Source: Pseudonocardia oceani
GTDB taxonomy: Bacteria > Actinomycetota > Actinomycetes > Mycobacteriales > Pseudonocardiaceae
Length of the DNA: 64,000 nt
Direction of reading: 5' to 3'
Assembly: GCF_019263585.2 (NCBI RefSeq)
Contig: NZ_JADQDF010000001.1
Location: 1 to 64,000 of the forward strand
Position 1 is the first letter of the stretch; the number at the start of each line of letters is the position of its first letter. This document shows, in pieces, positions 41,953 to 49,948 of this stretch. The notes under the pieces are model-generated. The model was not told where the DNA came from. It worked only from the letters and a program-made list of their open reading frames with translations, and did no database searches. The position numbers and the translations under genes are program-made.

Positions 41953-42679
41953 CCGACAGCGTCTGGCCGGTGATGTAGCCGGCGGCGTCGGAGGCGAAGA
42001 ACGCGACCGCGGCCGCGACGTCGGCGGGCTGGGCGAGGCGCTTCATCGGGACGCCGCGGGTCATCCCGGCCAGCACCTTCGCGCCGTCGGGCGAGCTGTC
42101 GGCGTAGGCGCGCAGCATCGCGGTGTCGGTCGGGCCGGGGCACACGGTGTTGGCGGTGAGCCCGGCGGAGGCGATCTCGCGGGCCAGGGTCTTGGTGAAG
42201 GCGATGGTGCCGCCCTTGGCGCCGGAGTAGACGGCCTCCAGCGACGAGCCGACGCGCCCCGCGTCGGACCCGATGTTGACGATCCGGCCGAACCCGCGCT
42301 CCAGCATCCCCGGCACGACGGTGTGGCAGACCCGCAGCATGCCCTTGAAGTTGATGTCGAGGACCTTGTCCCAGAACTCCTCGGTGGTGTCGACGAAGTT
42401 CATGAAGTCGTCCCAGCCGGCGTTGTTCACCGCGATCTCGACGGGCCCGAGCTCGGCGGTCACGGTCGCGACCGCGTCCTGCACGGACCCGGTGTCGGTG
42501 ACGTCGGCGTGCACGGCGACGGCGGTGCCGCCCGCCTCGGTGATCGCCGCGGCGGTGGCCTGGGCGGGCTCGAGGTTGCGGTCGACGACGGCGACCCGGA
42601 AACCCTGGGCGGCGAGCGTCGTCGAGATGCCCTGGCCGATGCCCTGGGCGCCGCCGGTGACGAGTGCGGTTCTGCTCAT
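41927..42679 (-). CDS. SDR-family oxidoreductase (hydroxyacyl-CoA dehydrogenase-like)
   Basis: 250 aa. TGGAQGIG cofactor motif, Asp in VAVVDRNLE (NAD preference), NNAGWDDF, catalytic Ser/Tyr in NIGSDAGRVGSSLEAVYSGAKGG, and the C-terminal YITGQTLSVSGGLTMA. NNAGWDDF resembles BadH-type 2-hydroxycyclohexanecarboxyl-CoA dehydrogenases. ATG overlaps the CoA-transferase stop, and the three-gene operon (dehydrogenase, CoA-transferase, SDR) suggests degradation of an alicyclic or short-chain acid through CoA esters. Confidence 0.88.
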   Translation of the reverse strand: MSRTALVTGGAQGIGQGISTTLAAQGFRVAVVDRNLEPAQATAAAITEAGGTAVAVHADVTDTGSVQDAVATVTAELGPVEIAVNNAGWDDFMNFVDTTEEFWDKVLDINFKGMLRVCHTVVPGMLERGFGRIVNIGSDAGRVGSSLEAVYSGAKGGTIAFTKTLAREIASAGLTANTVCPGPTDTAMLRAYADSSPDGAKVLAGMTRGVPMKRLAQPADVAAAVAFFASDAAGYITGQTLSVSGGLTMA

Positions 42680-43902
42680 CGGAGTCCTTTCGGGGATGCG
42701 GCGCGCAGCAGCGCGTCGCGGTGCCGGGGGTCGGCGATCGCCGCGAGGCGGCGGGGGCGGTCGGGCAGCGGGCAGCCGCGCAGGTGCGCGACCCCGTGCT
42801 CGGTGACGACGACGTCGACGTCGGCGCGGGCGGTCGTGACGGGCCCGTCCAGCGCGGTGACGACGGTGGACGACTCCCCCGCGCACGAGCGCAGCGCGAT
42901 GATCGAGCGCGCGCCGGTGCGGGCCGCGGCGCCGGAGAAGTCGGCCTGGCCGCCGACGCCGCCGAGGTAGCGCCCGGCGACGGTCTCCGAACCGACCTGC
43001 CCGGTGAGGTCGATCTGCAGGGCCGCATTGACCGAGACGAGCCGGCCCAGCCGGGCGAGCACCGCGGCGCCGTGGGTGTAGCCGGCCGGGCGGAACTCGA
43101 CGGGCAGCCCGGGCAGCGACGCGTACAGGCCGGGGCTGCACAGCGCCATCCCGGTCATCACGACGCCGGGGTCGATCTCCTTGCGGCTCCCGGTGACCAC
43201 GCCCGCCTCCACCAGGCGCAGCACGCCGTCGGTGATCATCCCGGTGTGCACGCCGAGGTCGCGGTGCCCGGCCAGTCCCGCGAGGATCGCGTTCGGCAGC
43301 GCGCCGACCCCGATCTGGATGGTGTCGCCGTCCTCGACCAGGTCCGCGACGTGCGCCGCGATCGCCGCGTCGACGTCGTCGGGCGCGCGGTCGGACAGCG
43401 CGGGCAGCGGCCGGTCGGTCTCCAGGACCGCGGCGAAGCGGTCGAGCGGGATGCCCGGCTCGCCGCGGGTCACCGGCATCCGGTGGTTGACCTCGGCGAC
43501 CAGCGTGCGGGAGTACCGGGCGGCGTCGGCGGAGTAGTCGACGCCGATCCCCAGCGAGCAGGTGCCGTCGGGGCCCGGCGGCGCCACCTGGACCAGGCCG
43601 ACGTCGCCGGGGAGGAGGCGCTGCGCGAACAGCCGGGGCAGCGTCGAGTAGTGCGCGGGCACGACCTCGAGGCGCTCGCGCAGCGACCGCAGCTGCCCCA
43701 TCGCGCCGTAGGAGACGACGGTGAGCCCGTCGGGCGGGGTGCGCCGGTGCGGAGAGATGCCGCAGAACGCCCGCACGTCGCCGATGTCGGCGAACTGCTC
43801 GTGCAGGGCGTCGACGAGCGGGGTGGCCTCGGCCGCGGCCTGGCCCCACCACACCCCGTCGCCGGGTCGGACGTGGGGCCGGAGATCGAGCACTCCGACC
43901 AC
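42676..43902 (-). CDS. acetyl-CoA hydrolase/transferase family protein (4-hydroxybutyrate CoA-transferase-like)
   Basis: 408 aa. IQIGVGALPNAI and VVVTEHGVAHLRG are conserved in acetyl-CoA hydrolase/transferase (class I Cat/AbfT) proteins; GVDYSADAARYSRTLVAEVN is also typical. It should move CoA between an acyl-CoA (e.g. acetyl-CoA) and a carboxylate. GTG start 16 bases after the acyl-CoA dehydrogenase; the stop overlaps the SDR start. Confidence 0.87.
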   Translation of the reverse strand: MVGVLDLRPHVRPGDGVWWGQAAAEATPLVDALHEQFADIGDVRAFCGISPHRRTPPDGLTVVSYGAMGQLRSLRERLEVVPAHYSTLPRLFAQRLLPGDVGLVQVAPPGPDGTCSLGIGVDYSADAARYSRTLVAEVNHRMPVTRGEPGIPLDRFAAVLETDRPLPALSDRAPDDVDAAIAAHVADLVEDGDTIQIGVGALPNAILAGLAGHRDLGVHTGMITDGVLRLVEAGVVTGSRKEIDPGVVMTGMALCSPGLYASLPGLPVEFRPAGYTHGAAVLARLGRLVSVNAALQIDLTGQVGSETVAGRYLGGVGGQADFSGAAARTGARSIIALRSCAGESSTVVTALDGPVTTARADVDVVVTEHGVAHLRGCPLPDRPRRLAAIADPRHRDALLRAASPKGLR

Positions 43903-43918
43903 CGTAGTCGGGTCGGCG

Positions 43919-45085
43919 TCAGTAGCTCCGGGGCAGGCCCAGCACGTGGGAGCCCAGGTAGTTGAGCACCATCTCCTGACTCAACGGCGCGATCTTGAGC
44001 AGCCGCGCCTCCCGGAAGTACCGCGCCACGTGGTACTCCTCCGAGTACCCCATCCCCCCGTGGGTCTGCAGCGCCCGGTCGGCCGCGTCGAACCCGGCGT
44101 CGGCGCACAGGTACTTGGCGGTGTTCGCCTCCCGCCCGGAGGGCTCGCCCCGGTCGTAGAGCCAGGTGGCCTTGCGCAGCACCAGCTCCGCCGCGTCCAG
44201 CCGGGCCAGCGAGTCGGCCAGCGGGAACTGCAGTCCCTGGTTCTGCCCGATCGGGCGCCCGAACACCTCCCGTTCGTTGCCGTAGCGCACCGCGGTGTCG
44301 AGCGCGACCCGCCCGATCCCCAGCGCCTCGGCCGCGATCAGCATCCGCTCCGGGTTGAGCCCGTCGAGGATGTAGCGGAACCCCTGCCCCTCCTCCCCGA
44401 CCCGGTCGGCCACCGGCACCCGCAGGTCGTCGATGAACAGCTCGTTCGAGCTGACCGCGTTGCGGCCCATCTTGCGGATCGGCCGGATGTCGACGTGCGC
44501 CCGGTCCAGATCGGTCAGGAACAGCGTCATCCCGTCGGTCTTGCGCGCGCAGTCCTCGAACTTCGTCGTCCGGGTCAGCAGCAGGACCTTCTCCGACTCC
44601 TGCGCCTTGGAGATCCACACCTTGCGGCCGTTGACCACGTAGTCCTCGCCGTCACGGCGCGCGAAGGTGGTGATCCTCGTGGTGTCCAGGCCCGCGCCGG
44701 GCTCGGTGACCCCGAAGCACACGTGCAGCGAGCCGTCCACGATCCGCGGCAGCGTCCGCGCCTTCAGCTCGTCGGAGCCGTGCAGGATCACCGGGTGCAT
44801 CCCGAAGATCGACAGGTGGATCGCGCTCGCGGCGTTCATCCCCCCACCCGACCGCGCGACCTCCTCCAGGATGATCGACGCCTCGGTGATCCCCAACCCG
44901 TGCCCGCCGTATGCCTCGGGCGTGGTCACCCCGAGCCAGCCGCCGGTGGCCAGGGCATCGTAGAACTCCGTCGGGAACTCGTGCTCGCGGTCCCTGTCCG
45001 TCCAGTACCGGTCGTCGAACCTCCCGGCCAGCTCCCGGACGGCCTTCCGGATCGTCAGCTGGTCGTCGGTCAGCTCGAAGTCCAC
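43919..45085 (-). CDS. acyl-CoA dehydrogenase
   Basis: 388 aa. CFGVTEPGAGLDTTRITTFA and YVVNGRKVWISKAQESEKV are the flavin signatures; ALQTHGGMGYSEEYHVARYF is the C-terminal signature. The GTG start (VDFELTDDQL) is supported by the family N-terminus. A TAGGGT -10 element (45091-45096) would place the transcript start at or near the GTG, so the message may be leaderless. First gene of an operon with a CoA-transferase and an SDR. It is only a distant paralogue of the dehydrogenase at 30873-32027, though both end in LGLPRSY. Confidence 0.9.
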   Translation of the reverse strand: MDFELTDDQLTIRKAVRELAGRFDDRYWTDRDREHEFPTEFYDALATGGWLGVTTPEAYGGHGLGITEASIILEEVARSGGGMNAASAIHLSIFGMHPVILHGSDELKARTLPRIVDGSLHVCFGVTEPGAGLDTTRITTFARRDGEDYVVNGRKVWISKAQESEKVLLLTRTTKFEDCARKTDGMTLFLTDLDRAHVDIRPIRKMGRNAVSSNELFIDDLRVPVADRVGEEGQGFRYILDGLNPERMLIAAEALGIGRVALDTAVRYGNEREVFGRPIGQNQGLQFPLADSLARLDAAELVLRKATWLYDRGEPSGREANTAKYLCADAGFDAADRALQTHGGMGYSEEYHVARYFREARLLKIAPLSQEMVLNYLGSHVLGLPRSY

Positions 45086-45370
45086 GCAGCACCCTAACCA
45101 GGCCGCACCCGTTGCGAGGACGACGAACGGGCCCCGGCACCGCGGGGTCGGGGCGGGGGCGGATCCCCCGTCCCGCCCCCGGTGCGCCGGGGCGGATCCC
45201 CGGACCCCGCCCGCACGGGCCGGGTCGCGACCGGATCCGCGCGGGGGCGCCGCGCCCCTAGCGTCGTCCGCAGCCGGATCGGCCCGGCGACGACCACCCG
45301 GGCCGGTCCGCCGCCCACTCCCGACACCGCCCACTCCCGACACCGCCCACTCCCGACACCGGAGCCCGCC
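45086..45370. other. 285-base divergent intergenic region
   Basis: Very GC-rich. It carries the -10 for the minus-strand acyl-CoA dehydrogenase at one end and a triple 16-bp direct repeat near the other. No gene seen. Confidence 0.4.
45312..45359 (+). repeat. 16-bp direct repeat x3 upstream of DUF7455 gene
   Basis: Three perfect head-to-tail copies of CGCCCACTCCCGACAC ending 11 bases before the GTG start of the next gene. The unit is not a multiple of three. It could be a slippage product or an iterated binding site in the promoter or leader. Confidence 0.85.
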
Positions 45371-45571
45371 GTGCCCACCGCACCCCCCTGCCCCGCGCCC
45401 GCCACCACCGCGCCGCTCACCGCGTCCGACCGCTGCGACCGCTGCCCCGCGGCCGCCTGGGTGCGCGTGCGCCTCGCCGCGGGCGATCTGCTGTTCTGCG
45501 GCCACCACCACCGCGCCCACCGCGACGGCCTCGCCCGCGCCGGGGCCGTCGTGACGGCGTCGGTCCGGTGA
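45371..45571 (+). CDS. DUF7455 small zinc-ribbon-like protein
   Basis: 66 aa. LTASDRCDRCPAAAWVRVRL followed by DLLFCGHHHRAH is the conserved actinobacterial DUF7455 pattern: a CxxC pair and a CxHH group that probably hold zinc. In many actinobacteria a relative lies near the principal sigma-factor gene, but the function is unknown. GTG start at 45371 fits the family start; earlier codons run into the 16-bp repeats. Confidence 0.82.
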   Translation: MPTAPPCPAPATTAPLTASDRCDRCPAAAWVRVRLAAGDLLFCGHHHRAHRDGLARAGAVVTASVR

Positions 45572-45625
45572 GCGCGCCGCAGCCCGCAGGGGGTGCAGCG
45601 GAGCCCGCCGCCGGGCCAGCCAGGG

Positions 45626-45650
45626 GTGTCGACGGCGGCCCGGCGGGTAC
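45626..45650 (+). promoter_or_regulatory. SigB-type promoter GTGT-N15-GGGTAC
   Basis: Fits the Streptomyces/Mycobacterium general-stress consensus GNNT-N14-16-GGGTA(C/T). The predicted transcript start is about 4 bases before the ATG at 45661, implying a near-leaderless message. Confidence 0.5.
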
Positions 45651-45660
45651 TCCGTCCGTC

Positions 45661-45885
45661 ATGAACGACCCACTGACCCCGCGGGACAGGGCCGTGCTGC
45701 GGGCCGTCCACGCCGGTCGCTGCCGGCTGGCGGGCACCGGATCGGTGGTGCTGGTCGTCGACGGAGTCGCGTGCTGCGACCAGTTCGCCGCCGCCCGGCT
45801 CGTCCGCGACGGGCTCATCACCGCCCCGGGCGGGGACGCCCCGGCCCGCCTCACCGCGACCGGACGGGCGCTGCTCGTGGCCTGA
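45661..45885 (+). CDS. small hypothetical protein (74 aa)
   Basis: NDPLTPRDRAVLRAVHAGRC then LVVDGVACCDQFAAARLVRDGLI looks like a small winged-helix-type fold, with a C-terminal RLTATGRALLVA strand-helix. No named family. The ATG at 45661 is preferred because a SigB-type promoter lies just upstream; a GTG at 45568, overlapping the DUF7455 stop, would add 31 low-complexity residues. Possibly stress-induced. Confidence 0.6.
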   Translation: MNDPLTPRDRAVLRAVHAGRCRLAGTGSVVLVVDGVACCDQFAAARLVRDGLITAPGGDAPARLTATGRALLVA

Positions 45886-45951
45886 GCCCGTCCCCGGACG
45901 GCTGGCCTGGGCCCGTCCCCGGACGGCTGGCCTGGGCCCGTCCCCGGACGG
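45886..45951. repeat. 25-bp tandem repeat x2.6 forming three hairpins (terminator-like)
   Basis: Two full copies and a 16-base partial copy of the unit GCCCGTCCCCGGACGG plus CTGGCCTGG. Each contains the inverted repeat CCGTCC-CC-GGACGG. The array fills the gap between two convergent genes, starting right after one stop and ending 6 bases before the other, so it probably acts as a bidirectional terminator. Confidence 0.75.
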
Positions 45952-45957
45952 CGCGCC

Positions 45958-47157
45958 TCAACGCGGCACGGCCTGCACCGGCACCTCGACGTCCGGTGGG
46001 CTCGTGTCGCCGCTCGCGTCCGGGTGGCGGTCGTGCCCCGGCTCGGGCGGTCCGCTCTCCTCCGGCTCACTGCTGCGCACGTCGTCGGGCTCGACGTACT
46101 CGTCGGACGGGCTGCGCAGCGACCGGATCGCGGAGTTGAGGACGGCCAGCAGCGGCACCGCGAACAGCGCCCCGGCGATGCCCGCGACGAGCAGGCCCGC
46201 GGCCACGGCGAGCACGACGGCCAGCGGGTGCAGCCGCACGGCCCGGCCCAGCAGCAGCGGCTGCAGCACGTGCCCCTCCAGCTGCATCACCGCGACGATG
46301 ATCGCCAGCACGATCAGCGCCGACACCGGCCCGTTGGCCACGAGCGCGACCAGCACCGCCGCACCACCGCCGACGAGCGCCCCGATGATCGGCACGAACG
46401 CGCCGAGGAACACCAGCGCCGCGAGCGGCACGGCCAGCGGCACCCCGAGCACGCCCAGCCCGATCCCGATCGCGACGGCGTCGACGACGGCCACCGCCGC
46501 GGTGGCCCGCGTGTAGCTGACGAGCGCGGCGAGGCTGCGGCGCCCGGCGACGTCGACCCGCGAGCGCACGTCCGAGGGCACCGCCAGCAGCAGGAACTGC
46601 CAGATCTGCGGCCCGCCCTGCAGGAAGAAGATCAGGGTGAACACGACCAGCAGCATCTCGGCCACCGTCTCGCCGATGGTGGCCGCCGTCGTGAGGGCCC
46701 CGGTCGTCAGCGTGCCCTGGTTCTCCCCGATGACCGCGAGCACCTCCTGCTGCGCGTCACTGAGCTGCTGGGTGCTGATGTGCAGCGGGCCGTCGCGCAA
46801 CCACGTCGCCAGCGCGTCGACACCGGCCGTGAGCTGCACGGCGAGGTCGGGCACGCCGGCGACGAAGGCCATGACGACGAACGTCAGCACCCCCACGAGC
46901 AGCGCGAGGCCCCCGACCATGACGACGGTCGTCGCCACCGACCGCGGGACCCGGTGCCCGGTGAGCCAGCGGACCGCCGGCGTGAGCAGGGCGGCGAGCA
47001 GGAGCGCGATCGCCACGGGTACGACCACGGACGCGAGGGTCGCCAGCACCTGGCCGATCACGTACAGCGCGGCCACGACGACCAGTGCCCGCCACCCGAT
47101 CGCCGCCGCCACGCGCAGGGAGCGCGGCACGCCGGTGCGCGCCTCGTCGACCGTCAT
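45958..47157 (-). CDS. AI-2E family membrane transporter
   Basis: 399 aa with about eight hydrophobic segments. FVPIIGALVGGGAAVLVAL and VMQLEGHVLQPLLLGRAVRLHP are the AI-2E/YdiK/PerM family hallmarks. A 60-residue acidic, Pro-rich cytoplasmic tail follows the last helix. Family members export small molecules or act as ion/proton antiporters; the substrate is unknown. The ATG at 47157 is preferred over a GTG at 47169. A weak SigB-type promoter lies about 50 bases upstream. Confidence 0.88.
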   Translation of the reverse strand: MTVDEARTGVPRSLRVAAAIGWRALVVVAALYVIGQVLATLASVVVPVAIALLLAALLTPAVRWLTGHRVPRSVATTVVMVGGLALLVGVLTFVVMAFVAGVPDLAVQLTAGVDALATWLRDGPLHISTQQLSDAQQEVLAVIGENQGTLTTGALTTAATIGETVAEMLLVVFTLIFFLQGGPQIWQFLLLAVPSDVRSRVDVAGRRSLAALVSYTRATAAVAVVDAVAIGIGLGVLGVPLAVPLAALVFLGAFVPIIGALVGGGAAVLVALVANGPVSALIVLAIIVAVMQLEGHVLQPLLLGRAVRLHPLAVVLAVAAGLLVAGIAGALFAVPLLAVLNSAIRSLRSPSDEYVEPDDVRSSEPEESGPPEPGHDRHPDASGDTSPPDVEVPVQAVPR

Positions 47158-47203
47158 CCGTCCACCCACCCGTCCGGGCCCGCCCCAGGTCCGTCACCTC
47201 GGC

Positions 47204-47229
47204 GTACCCGTGCCGGGCTCCGGGCACCG
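47204..47229 (-). promoter_or_regulatory. weak SigB-type promoter (CGGT-N16-GGGTAC)
   Basis: Perfect GGGTAC -10 with a one-mismatch -35 on the minus strand, upstream of the AI-2E gene. Less certain than the three neighbouring sites. Confidence 0.3.
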
Positions 47230-47365
47230 GCAGGCGGCCGAAGTTGGGCCGTTCGGCGGAGTTCCCCCGGCTCGCCGGACGATCACCGGGTCGATCACCG
47301 CGGCGGCTCCGGAACGATCACCGGGCGGGCCCGCGACCACGCGGTTCCCGGCGCGCGAGCAGCTC

Positions 47366-47577
47366 ATGACCGGCACCGTCGACGAGCGCGGCGAGGCGGT
47401 GGTCCTGACCGTCACCGGCGAGGTCGACGGGCTCACGGGCCGCGCCCGACGCGCGAGTCCGGGGAGGACCGGGGACGGGGCCTCGACCTCATGGCGTCCT
47501 TCATGGCCCACCTCCAGGTCGAGGGCACAGCCACCGGCACGGCGGTCGTGATCGCCTCGCCGCCGGTACCCGGCTGA
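47366..47577 (+). pseudogene. remnant joining a STAS N-terminus to an RsbW-type ATPase C-terminus
   Basis: The first part reads TGTVDERGEAVVLTVTGEVD, a STAS (anti-sigma antagonist) opening strand. The frame then changes, and RGLDLMASFMAHLQVEG ... GTAVVIASPP matches the G2 box and last strand of RsbW-like anti-sigma ATPases. A deletion has probably fused either two neighbouring partner-switch genes or a single STAS-ATPase gene. Three copies of CGATCACCG precede it (47280-47323). Confidence 0.6.
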
Positions 47578-47586
47578 GCCGCGGGT

Positions 47587-48534
47587 TCAGGACAGCGCCG
47601 GCAGCACCTCGTCGGTCCAGAACCGGAAGAACTTCTCGTGGTTCCCGCCGACCTGCTGGACGTAGAGCTCGTCGAACCCGGCGTCGACGAACGCCTTCGC
47701 GGCCTCGACGTAGGGCTGCGGGTCCGGGCCGCACGGCATCTGCATCGCCTCGCGCGGCACGAGCGTCACGGCGTCGGCGAAGTCCTGGGGGCGGGGCAGC
47801 GTCTGCGCGAGCTGGCCGGGCAGCATGTCGTTGGCCCACAGGCGGTGCGCGGTCTCGCGCCCGGCCTCCTCGGTCTCGGCCCAGCAGACCTTGATGCCGC
47901 CCTGGACGGGCTTGTCGCCGCCGCCGGCCTCGCGGAAGGTGCGGACGAGGTCGGCGTCGGGCGAGACCGTGCAGAAGCCGTCGCCGATGCGGCCGGCCAG
48001 CTCGGTCGCCTGCGGGCCGAACCCGGACACGTAGATCGGCACGGGCTGTTCGGGGAGCGTGTAGATGCGGGCGTCCTGCACCTCGTAGTGCTCGCCGTGG
48101 TGGCTGATCTGCTCGCCCTCGTGCAGCAGCCGGATCAGCCCGACCGCCTCCTCCAGCATCGCCAGGCGCACCCCGACCGAGGGCCACGGGTCGCCGAGGA
48201 TGTGCTCGTTGAGCGCCTCGCCGCTGCCGACGCCGAGCACGAAGCGGCCCTCGAGCTGCACGGCGGCGGTGGCCGCGGCCTGCGCGATCACCGCGGGGTG
48301 GATGCGCATCGTCGGGCACGTGACCGACGTCGTCACCGGGACCGAGACCGCCTCCGACAGTGCGCCGATGACCGACCAGACGAACGGGCTCTGGCCCTGC
48401 TCGTCGGTCCACGGGTGGAAGTGGTCGGAGATCCACAGCCGGTCGAAGCCGGACTGCTCCGCGGCGCGCGCCTGCGCCACCAGCTCGCGGGGTCCGTACT
48501 CCTCGCAGGACAGGAAGTAGCCGAAGCTCGTCAT
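47587..48534 (-). CDS. LLM-class F420-dependent oxidoreductase (F420-G6PD-like, TIGR03557 type)
   Basis: 315 aa TIM-barrel. The N-terminus FGYFLSCEEYGPRELVAQAR, WISDHFHPW, GRFVLGVGSGEALNEHI and PVPIYVSGFGPQA match the luciferase-like subgroup related to F420-dependent glucose-6-phosphate dehydrogenase. Substrate unknown. ATG start with a SigB-type promoter immediately upstream and little leader, suggesting stress induction. Confidence 0.88.
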   Translation of the reverse strand: MTSFGYFLSCEEYGPRELVAQARAAEQSGFDRLWISDHFHPWTDEQGQSPFVWSVIGALSEAVSVPVTTSVTCPTMRIHPAVIAQAAATAAVQLEGRFVLGVGSGEALNEHILGDPWPSVGVRLAMLEEAVGLIRLLHEGEQISHHGEHYEVQDARIYTLPEQPVPIYVSGFGPQATELAGRIGDGFCTVSPDADLVRTFREAGGGDKPVQGGIKVCWAETEEAGRETAHRLWANDMLPGQLAQTLPRPQDFADAVTLVPREAMQMPCGPDPQPYVEAAKAFVDAGFDELYVQQVGGNHEKFFRFWTDEVLPALS

Positions 48535-48543
48535 GGCCGGCGG

Positions 48544-48568
48544 ATACCCGGTGCGGCGCGCAGCAACC
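48544..48568 (-). promoter_or_regulatory. SigB-type promoter GGTT-N15-GGGTAT
   Basis: Minus-strand match to GNNT-N14-16-GGGTA(C/T), ending 10 bases before the LLM ATG. Confidence 0.45.
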
Positions 48569-48592
48569 CGGGGCGCCGCCGTCGGGGGATCG

Positions 48593-49132
48593 TCAGCCCG
48601 GGGCCGGGGTGCGCCCGCGGTGCTCGCCCGGATCGGGGCGGAACAGCTCGGGACGCAGCGCGACGATCTCGCGCAGGGCGGGCGCACCGACCCCCACCTC
48701 CACCGCCGGCGGCCCGGGCTGCGCGGGCAGCACGACCTCCGTCGTCGCCTCCGGGGCGACCGGCCGCAGGTCGTGCAGCGCCGACTCCACGGTGGGGTAC
48801 GAGGGGAACCGGCAGAGGACCTGGCGGACGCGCAGCGGCAGCACGAGCAGCCGGCTGGAGCAGCCCGTCAGGTACAGCTCGACGCCCGCCGCGCGGCTCG
48901 CCGGGGGCAGGCAGCGCAGCAGGTCGAGCGCCGCGGGGTCGAACCCGGCGACCCCGGACAGGTCGACCAGCAGGAACCGCGTGTCCCGCAGGCCCGAGGT
49001 CACCAGCAGCAGCTGGGACTCCACGACCCGCACCAACCGTGCCGCGCCCACCACGTCCAGGTACCCGTTGACCCACAACACCCGGACGGCCGGATCCGGC
49101 ACGTCCACCGACAGCTGCACCGTTGTGTGCAC
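48593..49132 (-). CDS. STAS-domain protein
   Basis: 179 aa. STAS fold from about 10 to 115: VRVLWVNGYLDVVGAARLVR, FLLVDLSGVAGFDPAALDLL. The usual phospho-serine position reads GFDPAAL, so the canonical Ser is absent and it may be a non-phosphorylatable or ligand-binding STAS protein. The C-terminal 65 residues are Pro-rich and unassigned. The GTG at 49132 is chosen because GGGAGG lies 5 bases upstream; a GTG at 49138 overlaps that site. The ribosome site sits in a hairpin. Confidence 0.75.
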   Translation of the reverse strand: MHTTVQLSVDVPDPAVRVLWVNGYLDVVGAARLVRVVESQLLLVTSGLRDTRFLLVDLSGVAGFDPAALDLLRCLPPASRAAGVELYLTGCSSRLLVLPLRVRQVLCRFPSYPTVESALHDLRPVAPEATTEVVLPAQPGPPAVEVGVGAPALREIVALRPELFRPDPGEHRGRTPAPG

Positions 49133-49134
49133 GT

Positions 49135-49150
49135 CCACCTCCCGAGGTGG
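49135..49150 (-). promoter_or_regulatory. hairpin overlapping the STAS ribosome-binding site
   Basis: In the mRNA CCACCT-CGGG-AGGTGG forms a 6-bp stem with a 4-base loop that includes part of the Shine-Dalgarno GGGAGG. It may dampen translation. Confidence 0.35.
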
Positions 49151-49245
49151 CGACGGTGCCACCGTATCGGGGGTTCCCCGTCTGCGGCGGACCACACGTC
49201 GCCGGGCATCCCGTTCAGCCGGACCCCGACCAGCCGCGCCCCCGG

Positions 49246-49527
49246 TCAGCCGGAGCGGCGGCGGGCCACGAGCACCGCGGCGGCGACGGTCGCGAGGGCG
49301 GCCGCGGCGACGATGCCCGGCTGCTCGCGGACCGTGGCCGCGACGGCGGGGGCGCGGTCGTCGAGGGTGGCGCGGGCGCGGGCGAGTCGGGTGCGGGCGA
49401 GCGCGGTGGCCTCGTCGCGGCGGGCGCGGACGCGGGCCGGCACGTCGACGCGTGCGGCCAGCTCCTCCACGGTGTCGCCGAGGTCGGTGCGCAGGGCGTC
49501 GAGCTCCGCGCGGGCGTCGTCGCTCAT
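49246..49527 (-). CDS. DUF3618-domain membrane protein
   Basis: 93 aa. SDDARAELDALRTDLGDTVEEL is the DUF3618 motif; a hydrophobic segment (AAAALATVAAAVLVA) near the C-terminus anchors it. It overlaps the holin-like gene (ATGA), the usual pairing in actinobacteria. Function unknown; probably envelope stress. Confidence 0.82.
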   Translation of the reverse strand: MSDDARAELDALRTDLGDTVEELAARVDVPARVRARRDEATALARTRLARARATLDDRAPAVAATVREQPGIVAAAALATVAAAVLVARRRSG

Positions 49528-49940
49528 CGCCGCACCGCCGCCTTCACGGTCTCGACGTCGCGCCCGATCCCGGCCGCGGCCTGCTGCGGCACCGGCGGCA
49601 CGGCGTCGCGGACGCGGTTGCGCCCGGCCAGCGCGAGGACCCCGGCCACCACGAACAGGACCGCGGCGACGGCGAGTGCCGCGAGCCACACCGACAGGAC
49701 GGTGGCGAGACCGGCGACGGCGGCCGCGACGAGCGCACCGAGCCCGTAGACGGCGAGCAGCCCGCCGGCCCCGGCCATCCCCGCACCCACCCCGGCGCGC
49801 TTGCCCTTCTCCGACAGCTCGGCCCTCGCGAGCGCCAGCTCGCCGCGCACCAGCTCCCCCACCTGCGCGGACAGCCGGGTCACCAGCTCCCCGGTGGACA
49901 GGTCGGCCGGCTCGGCCGGTCGTACGACGTCAGTGGTCAT
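49524..49940 (-). CDS. holin-X-like (DUF1469) membrane protein
   Basis: 138 aa. STGELVTRLSAQVGELVRGE and LARAELSEKGKRAGVGAG are the actinobacterial Phage_holin_3_6/DUF1469 pattern, followed by two membrane helices (about 55-110). Despite the name this is usually a chromosomal envelope protein. A SigB-type promoter places the transcript start about 2 bases before the ATG. Confidence 0.85.
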   Translation of the reverse strand: MTTDVVRPAEPADLSTGELVTRLSAQVGELVRGELALARAELSEKGKRAGVGAGMAGAGGLLAVYGLGALVAAAVAGLATVLSVWLAALAVAAVLFVVAGVLALAGRNRVRDAVPPVPQQAAAGIGRDVETVKAAVRR

Positions 49941-49948
49941 GGGGCCGC

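Noticed and set aside
49524..49940. Holin-like gene as evidence of a prophage
   Set aside because: The DUF1469/holin-X family with DUF3618 is a common chromosomal pair in actinobacteria, and no other phage genes are present.
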